Counted from the stretch's first letter, positions 7,815 to 16,629 are shown. The stretch is 17,204 nucleotides of DNA from an uncultured Rhodospirillaceae bacterium (GCA_913054205.1 CAJXJM010000009.1:1-17204); one strand, 5' to 3'. The notes: generated from the sequence alone by a model not told the origin. Translations and numbers: made by a program.

Positions 7815-8327
7815 ATGTCTGAAATGAAGAAAAAATTCGATATACTAAACTGTATTATAGATTTATGTGCGGTGGTAGCCGGTATTCTAGTTTGTGCTTT
7901 GGTACTTTTAATAGTGGGAGATATTACAGCACGTAATCTTCGATTGTTTTCGATGCCTTGGTCTTTAGACATGGCTGAGTATTCGCTGTTTTTAATTACC
8001 TTCCTAGGGGCTCCTTGGGTGTTGCGTGAGGAAGGGCATATAGCTGTTGATATCCTTGTGGACAGGCTTAGTCCTGGCAATAAAGAGATAATGGCGCGAA
8101 TTGCAAATTCTATTGCTGGGCTTGTTTGCCTTATTCTTTTTATTACTTCAATTGGTGTTTTATGGCGGTCATTTTCTAATGGAACTATGGTCCATGAAAC
8201 CTTTGTTTTTCCAGAATGGTGGATATTAATTTTTGCACCACCTGTTTTTTTAATTTTAATGATTATTTTTGTTCGGTTAGTTCTCGCCCCTTCTTCTAAG
8301 CGTGATGAACAGCCGATCGGTTTTTAG
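7815..8327 (+). CDS. dctQ: TRAP transporter small permease (DctQ family)
   Basis: This roughly 170-residue integral membrane protein has four predicted helices: after the CIIDLCAVVAGILVCALVLL start, a second around MAEYSLFLITFLGAPWVL, a third in SIAGLVCLILFITSIGVL, and a fourth in WILIFAPPVFLILMIIF. The segment LGAPWVLREEGHIAVDIL matches the DctQ signature (a T/GA pair, then HIxVD). It partners DctM in the inner membrane. The start is uncertain. ATG 7794 overlaps a stable hairpin and lacks a ribosome site, and ATG 7815 and 7824 also have only weak sites. I give 7815 because it leaves the hairpin intercistronic and yields a normal N-terminus. DctM begins 5 bases after its stop. Confidence 0.85.
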   Translation: MSEMKKKFDILNCIIDLCAVVAGILVCALVLLIVGDITARNLRLFSMPWSLDMAEYSLFLITFLGAPWVLREEGHIAVDILVDRLSPGNKEIMARIANSIAGLVCLILFITSIGVLWRSFSNGTMVHETFVFPEWWILIFAPPVFLILMIIFVRLVLAPSSKRDEQPIGF

Positions 8328-8332
8328 ATGGA

Positions 8333-9670
8333 ATGGAATGGTATTGGGTTCTACTGTTATTAATTGGTGGTTTGGTGGTTTTTATGCTGCTTGGCATGCC
8401 GGTGGTTTTTGCCTTTTTCGCGATTAACATTATCGGTGCTTTTATATTTATGGGCGGTGAAAAAGGGCTGCTCCAATTAATGCGTAATGCTATAGACTCC
8501 GTTCAAAATTTTGCTTTATTACCTATTCCTTTGTTCATTTTTATGGGCGAAATAATGTTCCATTCGGGTGTGGCGGCGCGGGCGATTGATGCAATCGATA
8601 AACTGATTGCTAAAGTACCGGGCCGTTTATCACTAGTGGCCGTTATAGGTGGGGTTACCTTTTCGTCGTTGTCTGGTTCGACCATTGCTAATACTGCTAT
8701 GCTCGGAAGCACTCTTTTACCTGAAATGTATAAGCGTGGTTATAAACCCGAGATTTCTATCGGCCCTATCGTCGCTGTTGGCGGATTAGCCATGCTGATT
8801 CCGCCATCGGCTTTGGCGGTCCTACTTGGTAGTGTGGCTCGTATTTCAATAGCTGATTTATTGGTAGCCTCGATTATTCCTGCGTTAATTTTAGCTTTTT
8901 TGTTTTTCGCGTATATTATTATTCGCTGCACTTTGGATCCCTCTATTGCGCCACCTTACGATGTTTCGGAACTAACCTGGCGCGAAAGGTTAATGCCTTT
9001 AGTTAAGTACGTCTTGCCGTTACTAGCTATCTTTATCGTTGTTGTTGGCAGCATCGTTGCAGGTATTGCTACACCAACAGAATCGGCAGCGCTGGGAACC
9101 GTAGCTTCGCTGATTGCAGTTGCAGCTTATGGTATGTTTAGCCGTGAGGTTTTTTTAATATCTGTTAAGCAAACTCTTCGTTTTACAGTAATGACTTTAT
9201 TCATCATATGCGGCTCAATCACCTTTTCCCAGATTTTAGCTTTCTCTCAAGCTTCGGAAGGGCTTCTTGCTGTCGTAGAGGCTGCGGAGCTGGCGCCACT
9301 GACGATTATCTTCATGATGATGCTAATCTTGCTATTTCTTGGTTGCTTTATGGATCAAGTCAGCATGATGATGATCACGATGCCGATCTTTATGGGGATT
9401 ATCGCGACTGTTGATTTTGGAATCGGCGATTTGCAACAAACCCAGGTTTGGTTCGGTGTGTTGGCATTGATGATGTTAGAAATTAGCTTGGCTACGCCGC
9501 CTTTTGGGTTGCTGCTCTTCGTGGCTAAGGGCGTTGCTCCTCCGGGGACAACAATGGCTGAAGTTATTACATCGGTATTGCCGTTTATCTTGATGGCGAT
9601 GGCGGTTGCCGCTCTTCTTGTTTTTTTTCCGTCGATAACACTTATTCTTCCTAACCTAATAGCGAATTAA
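8333..9670 (+). CDS. dctM: TRAP transporter large permease (DctM family)
   Basis: This 445-residue polytopic protein is the ion-coupled transport channel of the TRAP system and uses the sodium or proton gradient. It is strongly hydrophobic throughout, with about a dozen membrane segments. It carries the family signatures PLFIFMGEIMFHSGVAARAI, FSSLSGSTIANTAMLGSTLL (110-129) and GGLAMLIPPSALAVLLG, and in the second half a matching STP-type repeat (GIATPTESAALG). Its length is normal. Start ATG 8333 (MEWYWVLLLL) lies 5 bases after the dctQ stop without a recognisable ribosome site, so it probably depends on coupling to dctQ translation. A clear intrinsic terminator ends the operon about 45 bases further on. 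Confidence 0.93.
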   Translation: MEWYWVLLLLIGGLVVFMLLGMPVVFAFFAINIIGAFIFMGGEKGLLQLMRNAIDSVQNFALLPIPLFIFMGEIMFHSGVAARAIDAIDKLIAKVPGRLSLVAVIGGVTFSSLSGSTIANTAMLGSTLLPEMYKRGYKPEISIGPIVAVGGLAMLIPPSALAVLLGSVARISIADLLVASIIPALILAFLFFAYIIIRCTLDPSIAPPYDVSELTWRERLMPLVKYVLPLLAIFIVVVGSIVAGIATPTESAALGTVASLIAVAAYGMFSREVFLISVKQTLRFTVMTLFIICGSITFSQILAFSQASEGLLAVVEAAELAPLTIIFMMMLILLFLGCFMDQVSMMMITMPIFMGIIATVDFGIGDLQQTQVWFGVLALMMLEISLATPPFGLLLFVAKGVAPPGTTMAEVITSVLPFILMAMAVAALLVFFPSITLILPNLIAN

Positions 9671-9715
9671 TTAGGGCGGGTTTAGATGTTCGCGTGGAAG
9701 GTGAGGAGTATACCT

Positions 9716-9746
9716 TAAGGTTTATGATCAAAAACCTTATTTTTTT
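9716..9746 (+). terminator. Intrinsic terminator of the TRAP operon
   Basis: TAAGGTTT (9716-9723) and AAACCTTA (9732-9739) form a perfect 8-base-pair stem with an 8-base loop. A run of seven T follows at 9740-9746. It lies 45 bases after the dctM stop. On the opposite strand no T-run follows the stem, so it should work for the plus strand only. Confidence 0.8.
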
Positions 9747-9747
9747 C

Positions 9748-10390
9748 CTAGCTGATAAGGCCGAGCATTTTTTTTGTGAGAACGCTTCCTGTTTCGGCAA
9801 GCTCGAGCGGTATATCAAAATGATTTTGTTCCATCCGTTCAAAACAATCGGCATTAAATCCAGCTGCTTGCCATTTAGATGCATAATCGTTGCTTTGACG
9901 TTTAAATTCGGATGTTTCTGATCCCCCATAGGAAATAATTAATGGGCAGCCTCGATTAGGCAACAAGTGGATGGGGCTATTGCGATTAACATCGGCGGTA
10001 TTAAGTTCCATCCATTTATTGGCAAAACTCAGCGCGACTGGTTCTAAGTCATACAGCCCACTTAGCAGCATTGCTCCTTTGATCACATCTTCGGGCACAG
10101 AGAATTCTTTTTGCCAGCCCCCGCTAACGAGCATACCCGCTAGATGTCCGCCTGCTGAAGATCCTGCAATATAGATACGATCGGGGTTACAGCCATAGTC
10201 CTGACAATTGTAATAAAGCCATGAAATAGATCTGCGGATCTCAGAGACAATTTGATTTAAAGTCGCCGTAGGCCTTAACGTATAATTCACAGCTGCTACG
10301 GCAACACCATTTTAAAGGGTTCAGGCATAAATCGCTTCTCTCTTTTTCAAAAAACACCCTCTGGTCCCGCCATAACATAGGTGAACGGGA
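9748..10390 (-). pseudogene. Decayed alpha/beta-hydrolase (arylformamidase/esterase-like)
   Basis: The intact reading runs on the minus strand from about 10311 to 9748 and gives NGVAVAAVNYTLRPT, SISWLYYNCQDYGCNPDRI, the nucleophile elbow GSSAGGH, SYGGSETSEFKRQS with the likely acid residue, and QNHFDI with the triad His. These are the C-terminal two thirds of an arylformamidase-like hydrolase. Directly upstream of NGVAV a TAA (10312-10314) blocks the frame. In another frame, 10312-10372 reads WRDQRVFFEKERSDLCLNPLK, which fits the missing piece after the family's HGGYWR motif. One lost A in the AAAA run near 10311 would reconnect them. The oxyanion-hole HGG itself is degraded. A GTG at 10290 could start a 180-residue fragment, but it would lack the oxyanion strand and is unlikely to work. 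It may instead be a sequencing error at homopolymers, though the damaged HGG argues for true decay. Confidence 0.7.
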
Positions 10391-10596
10391 ATCAGATCGG
10401 TCGAATCGTGTTCAGCTGATATGTTCCTAAATGTGCGAATTTGTTCTCAATTGAACGTGAACGTAATTAGAACATACCTATTATTATTGTTTAAAAACAG
10501 AGTATTATAAAAAACACTTGCGCACAAGAACAAAAAGAGTACAAATTCCATCAGTTGCACTCAACAACACCCTATGAAATAAGGAGGGGGACTAAA
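10391..10596 (+). promoter_or_regulatory. recA upstream regulatory region
   Basis: This non-coding stretch between the hydrolase remnant and recA holds the SOS box at 10459-10473, an AT-rich segment at 10474-10515, and a very strong ribosome site AAGGAGGGGG at 10581-10590. The transcription start could not be fixed. The candidates TATTAT at 10479 and TTGCGC-N16-TACAAA at 10518-10545 are both imperfect. The long leader shows no obvious structured RNA. Confidence 0.5.
10459..10473. promoter_or_regulatory. SOS box (LexA site) upstream of recA
   Basis: GAAC (10459-10462), a 7-base spacer and GAAC (10470-10473) form the GAAC-N7-GAAC (GTTC-N7-GTTC on the other strand) direct repeat known as the alphaproteobacterial LexA operator. 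It lies 123 bases before the recA ATG. A TATTAT at 10479-10484 with GTGAAC 16 bases earlier could be a promoter overlapped by the operator, but that pairing is weak. Further GAAC/GTTC half-sites lie around it. Confidence 0.75.
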
Positions 10597-11721
10597 ATGT
10601 CAGAACCAGCACTTCGTCTCGTGGAGAAAAAAGACATCGATAAGGAAAAAGCATTAGATGCGGCCTTAAGCCAGATTGAACGCAATTTTGGCAAAGGCTC
10701 AATCATGAAACTTGGCCAAAATGATGCCCTTGATATTGCGGCCATTTCCACCGGTTCACTCGGATTGGATATCGCCCTCGGCATCGGCGGTTTGCCGCAA
10801 GGTCGGGTGGTTGAAATTTACGGACCGGAAAGTTCCGGTAAAACGACGCTTGCATTGCACGTCATTGCCGAAGCTCAAATAAATGGCGGTACTTGTGCCT
10901 TCATTGATGCGGAACATGCGCTTGATCCTGGCTACGCCAAAAAGCTTGGCGTCGATGTTGAGGAACTTCTAATTTCTCAACCAGATGCAGGCGAGCAGGC
11001 TCTGGAAATTGCCGACACCTTGGTGCGCTCTGGTGCGATCGATGTGCTCGTCATTGATAGTGTGGCGGCTCTTGTGCCGCGCGCCGAGCTTGAGGGCGAG
11101 ATGGGTGATCACCATGTTGGTCTGCAAGCTCGCCTGATGAGCCAGGCTTTGCGTAAACTGACAGCGTCTGTTTCCAAATCAAACACCATGATCATCTTTA
11201 TCAACCAAATTCGGATGAAAATTGGTGTGATGTTCGGCAGTCCTGAAACCACCTCCGGCGGTAACGCGCTTAAATTTTATTCTTCTGTGCGTCTCGATAT
11301 CCGCCGCATTGGTGCAATTAAAGACAAAGAAGATGTGGTCGGTAACCACACCCGGGTCAAAGTTGTCAAAAACAAAGTGGCACCGCCGTTCAAAACCGTT
11401 GAATTCGACATTATGTATGGCGAAGGCATTTCCAAAATGGGTGAATTGATCGATCTTGGCGTGACCGCTGAAATTGTTGAAAAATCAGGATCCTGGTTCT
11501 CCTATGACAGCCAACGGATTGGTCAAGGCCGGGAAAACGTCAAAAAATTCCTCAAAGAAAACCCTGACATGGCTGAAGAAATTGAGCGCAAAATTCGCGA
11601 AAACGCGGGCCTGTTAGCGGGCGAAATGATTACGCCGCCGGAATCCAATGATGATGAAGCTGATGAAGCTGAAGATGATAATGGCGAAATCGAAGTCGCT
11701 GAAGCCGAAGCTGAAAAATAA
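10597..11721 (+). CDS. recA: Recombinase RecA
   Basis: This 374-residue ATP-dependent strand-exchange protein forms filaments on single-stranded DNA, drives homologous recombination and triggers LexA self-cleavage. It shows Walker A GPESSGKT (76-83), the Walker B strand [10 protein letters not shown] (150-159), the L1 region around [20 protein letters not shown], the L2 loop [16 protein letters not shown], and an acidic C-terminal tail (from about residue 350) that tunes DNA access. Start ATG 10597 is set by AAGGAGGGGG 6 bases upstream; an in-frame TTG at 10555 would add 14 unrelated residues. An SOS box upstream indicates LexA control. A strong terminator follows, so recA is its own transcription unit before alaS. 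The gene is complete and shows no oddities. Confidence 0.98.
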   Translation: MSEPALRLVEKKDIDKEKALDAALSQIERNFGKGSIMKLGQNDALDIAAISTGSLGLDIALGIGGLPQGRVVEIYGPESSGKTTLALHVIAEAQINGGTCAFIDAEHALDPGYAKKLGVDVEELLISQPDAGEQALEIADTLVRSGAIDVLVIDSVAALVPRAELEGEMGDHHVGLQARLMSQALRKLTASVSKSNTMIIFINQIRMKIGVMFGSPETTSGGNALKFYSSVRLDIRRIGAIKDKEDVVGNHTRVKVVKNKVAPPFKTVEFDIMYGEGISKMGELIDLGVTAEIVEKSGSWFSYDSQRIGQGRENVKKFLKENPDMAEEIERKIRENAGLLAGEMITPPESNDDEADEAEDDNGEIEVAEAEAEK

Positions 11722-11740
11722 ATTCTCTTAAGCAATCATG

Positions 11741-11776
11741 AAAACGGCCCTTTGGGTTATCCCAAGGGCCGTTTTT
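11741..11776 (+). terminator. Intrinsic terminator of recA
   Basis: AAAACGGCCCTT pairs with AAGGGCCGTTTT. Inside this a GGG/CCC pair closes a TTAT loop, leaving one unpaired T on the left arm. The stem is long and GC-rich, and a run of five T occupies 11772-11776. The flanking A-run could make it partly effective on the other strand too. It lies 20 bases after the recA stop. Confidence 0.9.
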
Positions 11777-11843
11777 GTGTCTTGAAGGATGTGCCGCGAT
11801 TCCTGGACATGCTCCAAATTGCGGGGTAAAAGCCATGATGATT

Positions 11844-11858
11844 CATTGCGTCGCAATG
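11844..11858. repeat. 15-bp perfect palindrome upstream of alaS
   Basis: CATTGCG and CGCAATG flank a single central T, 32 bases before the alaS ATG. In DNA it looks like a dimer-binding site; in RNA it could form a 6-base-pair stem with a GTC loop. E. coli AlaRS is known to repress its own promoter through a palindromic site, so an autoregulatory operator is possible, but this is inference. A weak TTGCGT-N16-TATGGT promoter-like pair (11846-11873) overlaps it. Confidence 0.45.
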
Positions 11859-11890
11859 GCGTTGTCTTATGGTAATTAGTGGTTTTACGC

Positions 11891-14557
11891 ATGCAGTCAG
11901 TTAACGATATTCGCACTCTTTTTCTGGATTACTTTGCCGGTCACGGTCATGAGGTTGTCTCCTCATCCTCTTTGGTGCCGCAAAATGATCCGACATTGAT
12001 GTTTACCAATGCCGGGATGGTGCAGTTTAAGAACACCTTCACCGGTCAGGAGACGCGTGACTATAGCCGGGCAACGACGTCGCAGAAATGCGTGCGCGCT
12101 GGTGGCAAACACAATGATCTCGAAAATGTCGGCTACACCGCGCGCCACCATACATTCTTTGAGATGCTGGGTAATTTTTCATTTGGTGATTATTTCAAAG
12201 ACGAAGCTATTGAACTAGCCTGGAATTTGATCACCAAGGAGTACGGTCTGCCCGAAGATAAGCTTCTGGTTACGGTTTTTGCCGAAGATGATCAGGCCTT
12301 CGATCTTTGGAAAAAAATTGCCGGCTTGTCCGACGAAAAAATCATCCGCATCCCGACCAGCGATAATTTCTGGTCAATGGGAGAAACCGGTCCCTGTGGT
12401 CCGTGCTCTGAAATATTTTATGATCATGGCGACCATATCCCGGGAGGTCCCCCAGGTTCACCCGATGAAGACGGCGATCGGTTTATCGAAATTTGGAATC
12501 TTGTCTTCATGCAATATGAGCAGGTGACAGCTGATAAACGCGTTGATCTACCGAAACCAAGTATCGATACCGGCATGGGGCTTGAGCGCATCTCTGCGAT
12601 AATGCAAGGCACACACGATAATTACGCGACAGATTTGTTCCAGGCCTTGATCAATGCCTCGGCTGAAATGTCAGGTACGCCAGTGGCTGGCGATCATAAT
12701 GTCTCGCATCGGGTAATCGCTGATCATTTGCGCGCAACCAGCTTTCTGATTACAGACGGTGTCTTGCCATCGAATGAGGGCCGCGGATATGTGCTTAGGC
12801 GGATTATGCGCCGTGCCATGCGCCATGCTCATCTTATGGGCTGCGCGGACCCGCTGTTGTTCAAGCTTGTACCCACGCTCGTGCAACAGATGGGTCAAGC
12901 GTTCCCCGAATTGGCCCGTGCGCAGGCTTTGATCAGCGAAACATTAGAACTCGAAGAAAATCGCTTCAAACGCACACTAGATCGTGGTCTAGGATTGCTT
13001 GAAGAAGAGACCGAGAAATTGGCAGATGGCGGTGAGCTGCCTGGAGATGTCGCTTTCAAATTATACGACACTTTTGGCTTCCCACTTGATCTAACCCAGG
13101 ATGCTTTGCGCGGGCAGGGCTACAGTGTTGATCTCGATGGCTTTAACACGGCGATGGAAAAACAACGTGCCGACGCGCGGGCGGCGTGGTCGGGCTCGGG
13201 CGATGCGGCGACTGAACAGGTGTGGTTTGATATTCGCGAGAAAATTGGCACCACTGAATTCTTGGGCTACGAAGTTGAGAGTGCAGAAGGACAAATCGTC
13301 TCCTTGGTTGTTGACGGTGAAGTCGTTGAAGAAGCGGCAGCAGATGGCTCAGACGTTGCTATCCTATTTAACCAGACGCCATTTTATGGCGAGTCGGGTG
13401 GTCAGGAAGGCGATACCGGCCTGATCAAAACCGACAGCGGCGCAACGGTAACTGTTACTGAAACGCAGAAAAAACTCGGTGACCTTCATGTTCATTTAGG
13501 CAAACTCACAGGTGGCAGCCTTAAAGTCGGTGATGATGCGCATTTGGCCGTCGATGGCGAGCGTCGATCAGCTTTGCGCGCGCATCATTCCGCAACTCAC
13601 CTTTTGCACGAAGCCTTGCGGGTTCAATTAGGCGCCCATGTCGCCCAAAAAGGCTCGCTGGTGGCGGCTGAGCGACTGCGCTTTGATATATCTCATCCAA
13701 AAGCAATGACGACCGATGAGCTTTCCACCGTTGAGAATCAGGTCAATATTCAAGTGCGCGGCAATAGCGAAGTCTCAACCCGTCTGATGACACCTGAAGA
13801 AGCCATCAAAGCTGGGGCCATGGCACTGTTTGGCGAAAAATACGGCGATGAAGTGCGGGTTGTTAGCATGGGGTATTCTGGGGGCTCAACCGAAGGCAAT
13901 CAGGCCTACTCAACCGAGCTCTGCGGCGGTACTCATGCGCGAAGAACCGGCGACATAGGCTTGTTCCGAATTATTTCTGAAAGCGCCGTGGCAGCCGGTG
14001 TGCGCCGAATAGAAGCCGTTACAGGCGCTGCAGCTCAGTCTTACATTGCAGAAGAAGCCAAAGCGCTGAGCGACGCCGCGGCGGTTTTAAAAGTATCGCC
14101 TGCTGATGTGCCAGGCCGCATAGAAAGCTTGATGGATGAGCGCCGGAAACTTGAAAAAGAAGTCACCGAGCTTCGTCGTCAATTAGCAACCGGCGGCAGT
14201 GGTGGATCTGCCTCTGATGTCAAAGAAATCGCAGGCACTAAATTCTTAGGCAAAATTTTGGATAATGTGCCGGCAAAAGATTTGAAAAGCCTCGCTGACG
14301 ATTTTAAAGGCCAGGTGGGTTCAGGTGTTGTTGCTTTAATCAGCGTCAATGATGGTAAAGCATCGCTGGTGATTGGCGTGACGGACGATTTGGTCGACAA
14401 TTTCAGCGCGGTTGATCTGGTGAAAGCCGGCTCGGAAGCGGTTGGTGGCAAAGGCGGCGGTGGTCGTCCGGATATGGCACAAGCTGGCGGCCCGGACGGC
14501 GGCAAAGCGGATGCTGCTCTGGCGGCCATTGAAGATGCAATCTCTGCTTCGGCTTAA
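11891..14557 (+). CDS. alaS: Alanine--tRNA ligase
   Basis: This 888-residue cytoplasmic alanyl-tRNA synthetase attaches alanine to tRNA-Ala and edits mischarged Ser and Gly. The class II catalytic core is at the N-terminus ([17 protein letters not shown], then [18 protein letters not shown]). The editing domain has the metal-binding HSATH (His566, His570) and CGGTH (Cys678, His682) motifs. The C-Ala domain ends with the glycine-rich [14 protein letters not shown] motif. All domains are complete, and the length is close to the E. coli enzyme. ATG 11891 is preferred to a GTG at 11879 because family N-termini begin just before the [15 protein letters not shown] stretch; neither start has a strong ribosome site. 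The MoxR-type gene starts 21 bases after its stop, so they may be cotranscribed. Confidence 0.97.
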   Translation: MQSVNDIRTLFLDYFAGHGHEVVSSSSLVPQNDPTLMFTNAGMVQFKNTFTGQETRDYSRATTSQKCVRAGGKHNDLENVGYTARHHTFFEMLGNFSFGDYFKDEAIELAWNLITKEYGLPEDKLLVTVFAEDDQAFDLWKKIAGLSDEKIIRIPTSDNFWSMGETGPCGPCSEIFYDHGDHIPGGPPGSPDEDGDRFIEIWNLVFMQYEQVTADKRVDLPKPSIDTGMGLERISAIMQGTHDNYATDLFQALINASAEMSGTPVAGDHNVSHRVIADHLRATSFLITDGVLPSNEGRGYVLRRIMRRAMRHAHLMGCADPLLFKLVPTLVQQMGQAFPELARAQALISETLELEENRFKRTLDRGLGLLEEETEKLADGGELPGDVAFKLYDTFGFPLDLTQDALRGQGYSVDLDGFNTAMEKQRADARAAWSGSGDAATEQVWFDIREKIGTTEFLGYEVESAEGQIVSLVVDGEVVEEAAADGSDVAILFNQTPFYGESGGQEGDTGLIKTDSGATVTVTETQKKLGDLHVHLGKLTGGSLKVGDDAHLAVDGERRSALRAHHSATHLLHEALRVQLGAHVAQKGSLVAAERLRFDISHPKAMTTDELSTVENQVNIQVRGNSEVSTRLMTPEEAIKAGAMALFGEKYGDEVRVVSMGYSGGSTEGNQAYSTELCGGTHARRTGDIGLFRIISESAVAAGVRRIEAVTGAAAQSYIAEEAKALSDAAAVLKVSPADVPGRIESLMDERRKLEKEVTELRRQLATGGSGGSASDVKEIAGTKFLGKILDNVPAKDLKSLADDFKGQVGSGVVALISVNDGKASLVIGVTDDLVDNFSAVDLVKAGSEAVGGKGGGGRPDMAQAGGPDGGKADAALAAIEDAISASA

Positions 14558-14578
14558 AATATAGAAGGACATTAGGAT

Positions 14579-15424
14579 ATGAAATTTTCAGGTACCGATA
14601 GTTACGTCGCGACCGAAGATTTAATGGTGGCGGTCAATGGCGCAATTGCCTTGGAACGCCCATTGTTGGTTAAAGGGGAGCCGGGAACCGGCAAAACCGT
14701 GCTGGCTTATGAGATAGCTGCGGCGCTCGGGCGGCCTTTAATCGAATGGCACATAAAATCCACCACCAAAGCGCAGCAGGGGCTATATGAATATGATGCT
14801 GTATCCCGCCTGCGCGATTCTCAACTCGGTGATGAAAAAGTTCACGACATTTCCAATTATATAAAACGTGGTAAATTATGGGATGCCTTTACCGCCGATG
14901 ATCTGCCCGTTCTGTTAATCGATGAGATCGACAAGGCAGATATCGAATTTCCCAACGATCTGCTTCTTGAGCTGGATCGTATGGAGTTTCATGTCTACGA
15001 GACCAATGAAACGATCAAGGCCCAACAGCGCCCGATTGTTATCATAACCTCAAATAATGAAAAAGAACTGCCGGATGCCTTTTTGCGGCGCTGCTTTTTC
15101 CACTATATAGCTTTTCCGGATCGCGACGTCATGCAGGAAATTATTGACGTGCATTATCCTGATATCCAACGCAATTTGGTGCGCGAAGCGTTAAATGCGT
15201 TTTACGATATACGGGACGTACCGGGCCTCAAGAAAAAGCCAACAACCTCTGAATTGCTGGATTGGCTTAAATTGCTGATGGTCGAGGATATCCCTCCGGA
15301 AGCGCTGCGGATAAAAGACGGCAAGGATATTATCCCGCCGCTTTATGGCGCGCTTCTCAAAAACGAGCAGGATGTCCATTTGTTTGAGAAACTGGCGTTT
15401 TTGAATCGCCAGGAAAGGAGCTAG
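14579..15424 (+). CDS. MoxR-family AAA+ ATPase (CoxD-like)
   Basis: This 281-residue single-domain AAA+ ATPase has Walker A GEPGTGKT (33-40), Walker B VLLIDEID (111-118), sensor 1 TSNNEKELPDAFLRRC (157-172) with the arginine-finger Arg, and a C-terminal lid. MoxR ATPases act as chaperones that remodel or load cofactors into partner complexes, together with a VWA-domain protein. Here that partner is the next gene, 20 bases downstream. The sequence is of the CoxD type, named for a factor in maturation of the CO dehydrogenase copper-molybdenum site, but close relatives are widespread outside cox clusters. AAGGA at 14565-14569 supports ATG 14579. The target complex is unknown; the Mo hydroxylase at 2998-6695 is one candidate. 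Confidence 0.9.
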   Translation: MKFSGTDSYVATEDLMVAVNGAIALERPLLVKGEPGTGKTVLAYEIAAALGRPLIEWHIKSTTKAQQGLYEYDAVSRLRDSQLGDEKVHDISNYIKRGKLWDAFTADDLPVLLIDEIDKADIEFPNDLLLELDRMEFHVYETNETIKAQQRPIVIITSNNEKELPDAFLRRCFFHYIAFPDRDVMQEIIDVHYPDIQRNLVREALNAFYDIRDVPGLKKKPTTSELLDWLKLLMVEDIPPEALRIKDGKDIIPPLYGALLKNEQDVHLFEKLAFLNRQERS

Positions 15425-15444
15425 TCAGGCTTAAGGAAACTCTT

Positions 15445-16629
15445 ATGTTTACTGACTTTTTTCTAACTCTACGCGACGCAAAGGTTCCGGTTTCTCTGCG
15501 GGAATATTTGACGCTGCTTGAGGCCATGGAAAAAGGCGTCGCCGATTACAAAGTCGATGATTTTTATTATCTATCGCGCTCTTGTCTGGTAAAGGACGAG
15601 CGCAATCTCGATAAATTTGATCGGGTCTTTGGCCATTGTTTTGAAGGTCTTGAGTTCACTTCCGAAGAGGAAGAGCTGATTGCTGAAATCCCAGAAGAAT
15701 GGCTGAGGTCTTTAGCCGAACGTGTGATGACGCCGGAAGAAATGGCAGAGATCGAAGCTATGGGCGGTTTTGAGAAACTCATGGAAGAACTTCATAAGCG
15801 CCTTGAAGAGCAAGAAAAGCGCCATGAAGGCGGTAGTAAATGGATCGGAACCGGCGGCACCTCTCCGTTCGGGGCCAATGGCTATAATCCAGAAGGGGTG
15901 CGCATCGGCCAGGAAAAAGGTCGCCATGGCCGCGCGGTTAAAGTTTGGGATAAACGTCAGTTCAAAAATCTCGATGACCAGGTGGAGATTGGTACGCGTA
16001 ATATCAAAGTGGCGCTCCGCCGATTGCGCCGATTTGCCCGCGACGGGGCGGCGACTGAATTGGATTTACCCGATACAATTAGCTCGACGGCCAAGAATGC
16101 TGGCCTGCTGGATATAAAGATGGTGCCGGAACGTCATAACGCCGTAAAGGTTTTGCTATTATTTGATATTGGCGGTTCGATGGATTTCCATATCCAGATG
16201 TGCGAAGAGCTTTTCTCCGCGGCCAAAACTGAATTCAAACATCTTGAATATTATTATTTTCACAACTGCCTGTATGAACGGGTTTGGAAAAACAATAATC
16301 GTAGACATACAGAATCGATCATGACCTGGGATTTGCTGCATACCTATCCTGCTGACTACAAACTCATATTTGTCGGCGATGCGACAATGAGCCCTTATGA
16401 GTTGGCGCATCCCGGCGGCAGTGTTGAGCATTGGAATGAAGAGCCGGGAGCCGTTTGGATGAACCGGATACTTGATGTTTATAGTCGATCCATCTGGCTC
16501 AACCCAGTGCCGGAAGAATACTGGCAATCGACACCGACAATTCGCGAATTGCGGCGTATGATGGGTGATCGCATGTATCCGCTCACGCTTGAGGGGCTTG
16601 ATCGCGGTATGCGGGAACTTACGCGTTAG
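15445..16629 (+). CDS. CoxE-like VWA-domain protein, partner of the MoxR ATPase
   Basis: This 394-residue protein has a helical N-terminal part with a Glu/Lys-rich, coiled-coil-like stretch (about 95-128) and a von Willebrand A domain in the C-terminal half. The metal-ion-dependent adhesion site reads DIGGSMD (241-247), the CoxE-type D-x-G-x-S variant of the classic D-x-S-x-S. A second loop, VGDATMSPYEL, lies near residue 310. A conserved Trp/Pro-rich WLNPVPEEYW occurs at 351-360. No signal peptide or membrane helix is seen, so it should be cytoplasmic. AAGGA at 15433-15437 supports ATG 15445. With the upstream ATPase it forms a MoxR-VWA chaperone pair for assembling or activating a metalloenzyme. 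The exact client is not shown by the sequence. Confidence 0.88.
   Translation: MFTDFFLTLRDAKVPVSLREYLTLLEAMEKGVADYKVDDFYYLSRSCLVKDERNLDKFDRVFGHCFEGLEFTSEEEELIAEIPEEWLRSLAERVMTPEEMAEIEAMGGFEKLMEELHKRLEEQEKRHEGGSKWIGTGGTSPFGANGYNPEGVRIGQEKGRHGRAVKVWDKRQFKNLDDQVEIGTRNIKVALRRLRRFARDGAATELDLPDTISSTAKNAGLLDIKMVPERHNAVKVLLLFDIGGSMDFHIQMCEELFSAAKTEFKHLEYYYFHNCLYERVWKNNNRRHTESIMTWDLLHTYPADYKLIFVGDATMSPYELAHPGGSVEHWNEEPGAVWMNRILDVYSRSIWLNPVPEEYWQSTPTIRELRRMMGDRMYPLTLEGLDRGMRELTR

Noticed and set aside
10290..10555. A functional 180-residue hydrolase starting at GTG 10290
   Set aside because: It would lack the strand and HGG oxyanion loop needed for catalysis, and clear coding similarity continues upstream in broken frames.
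14179..14529. Open frame on the minus strand inside alaS
   Set aside because: It is antisense to the conserved C-Ala domain and its Ala/Pro-rich translation mirrors the GC-rich codons of alaS, with no ribosome site or family signal.
16159..16527. Open frame on the minus strand inside the VWA gene
   Set aside because: It lies antisense to the conserved MIDAS region and looks like a codon-bias shadow.
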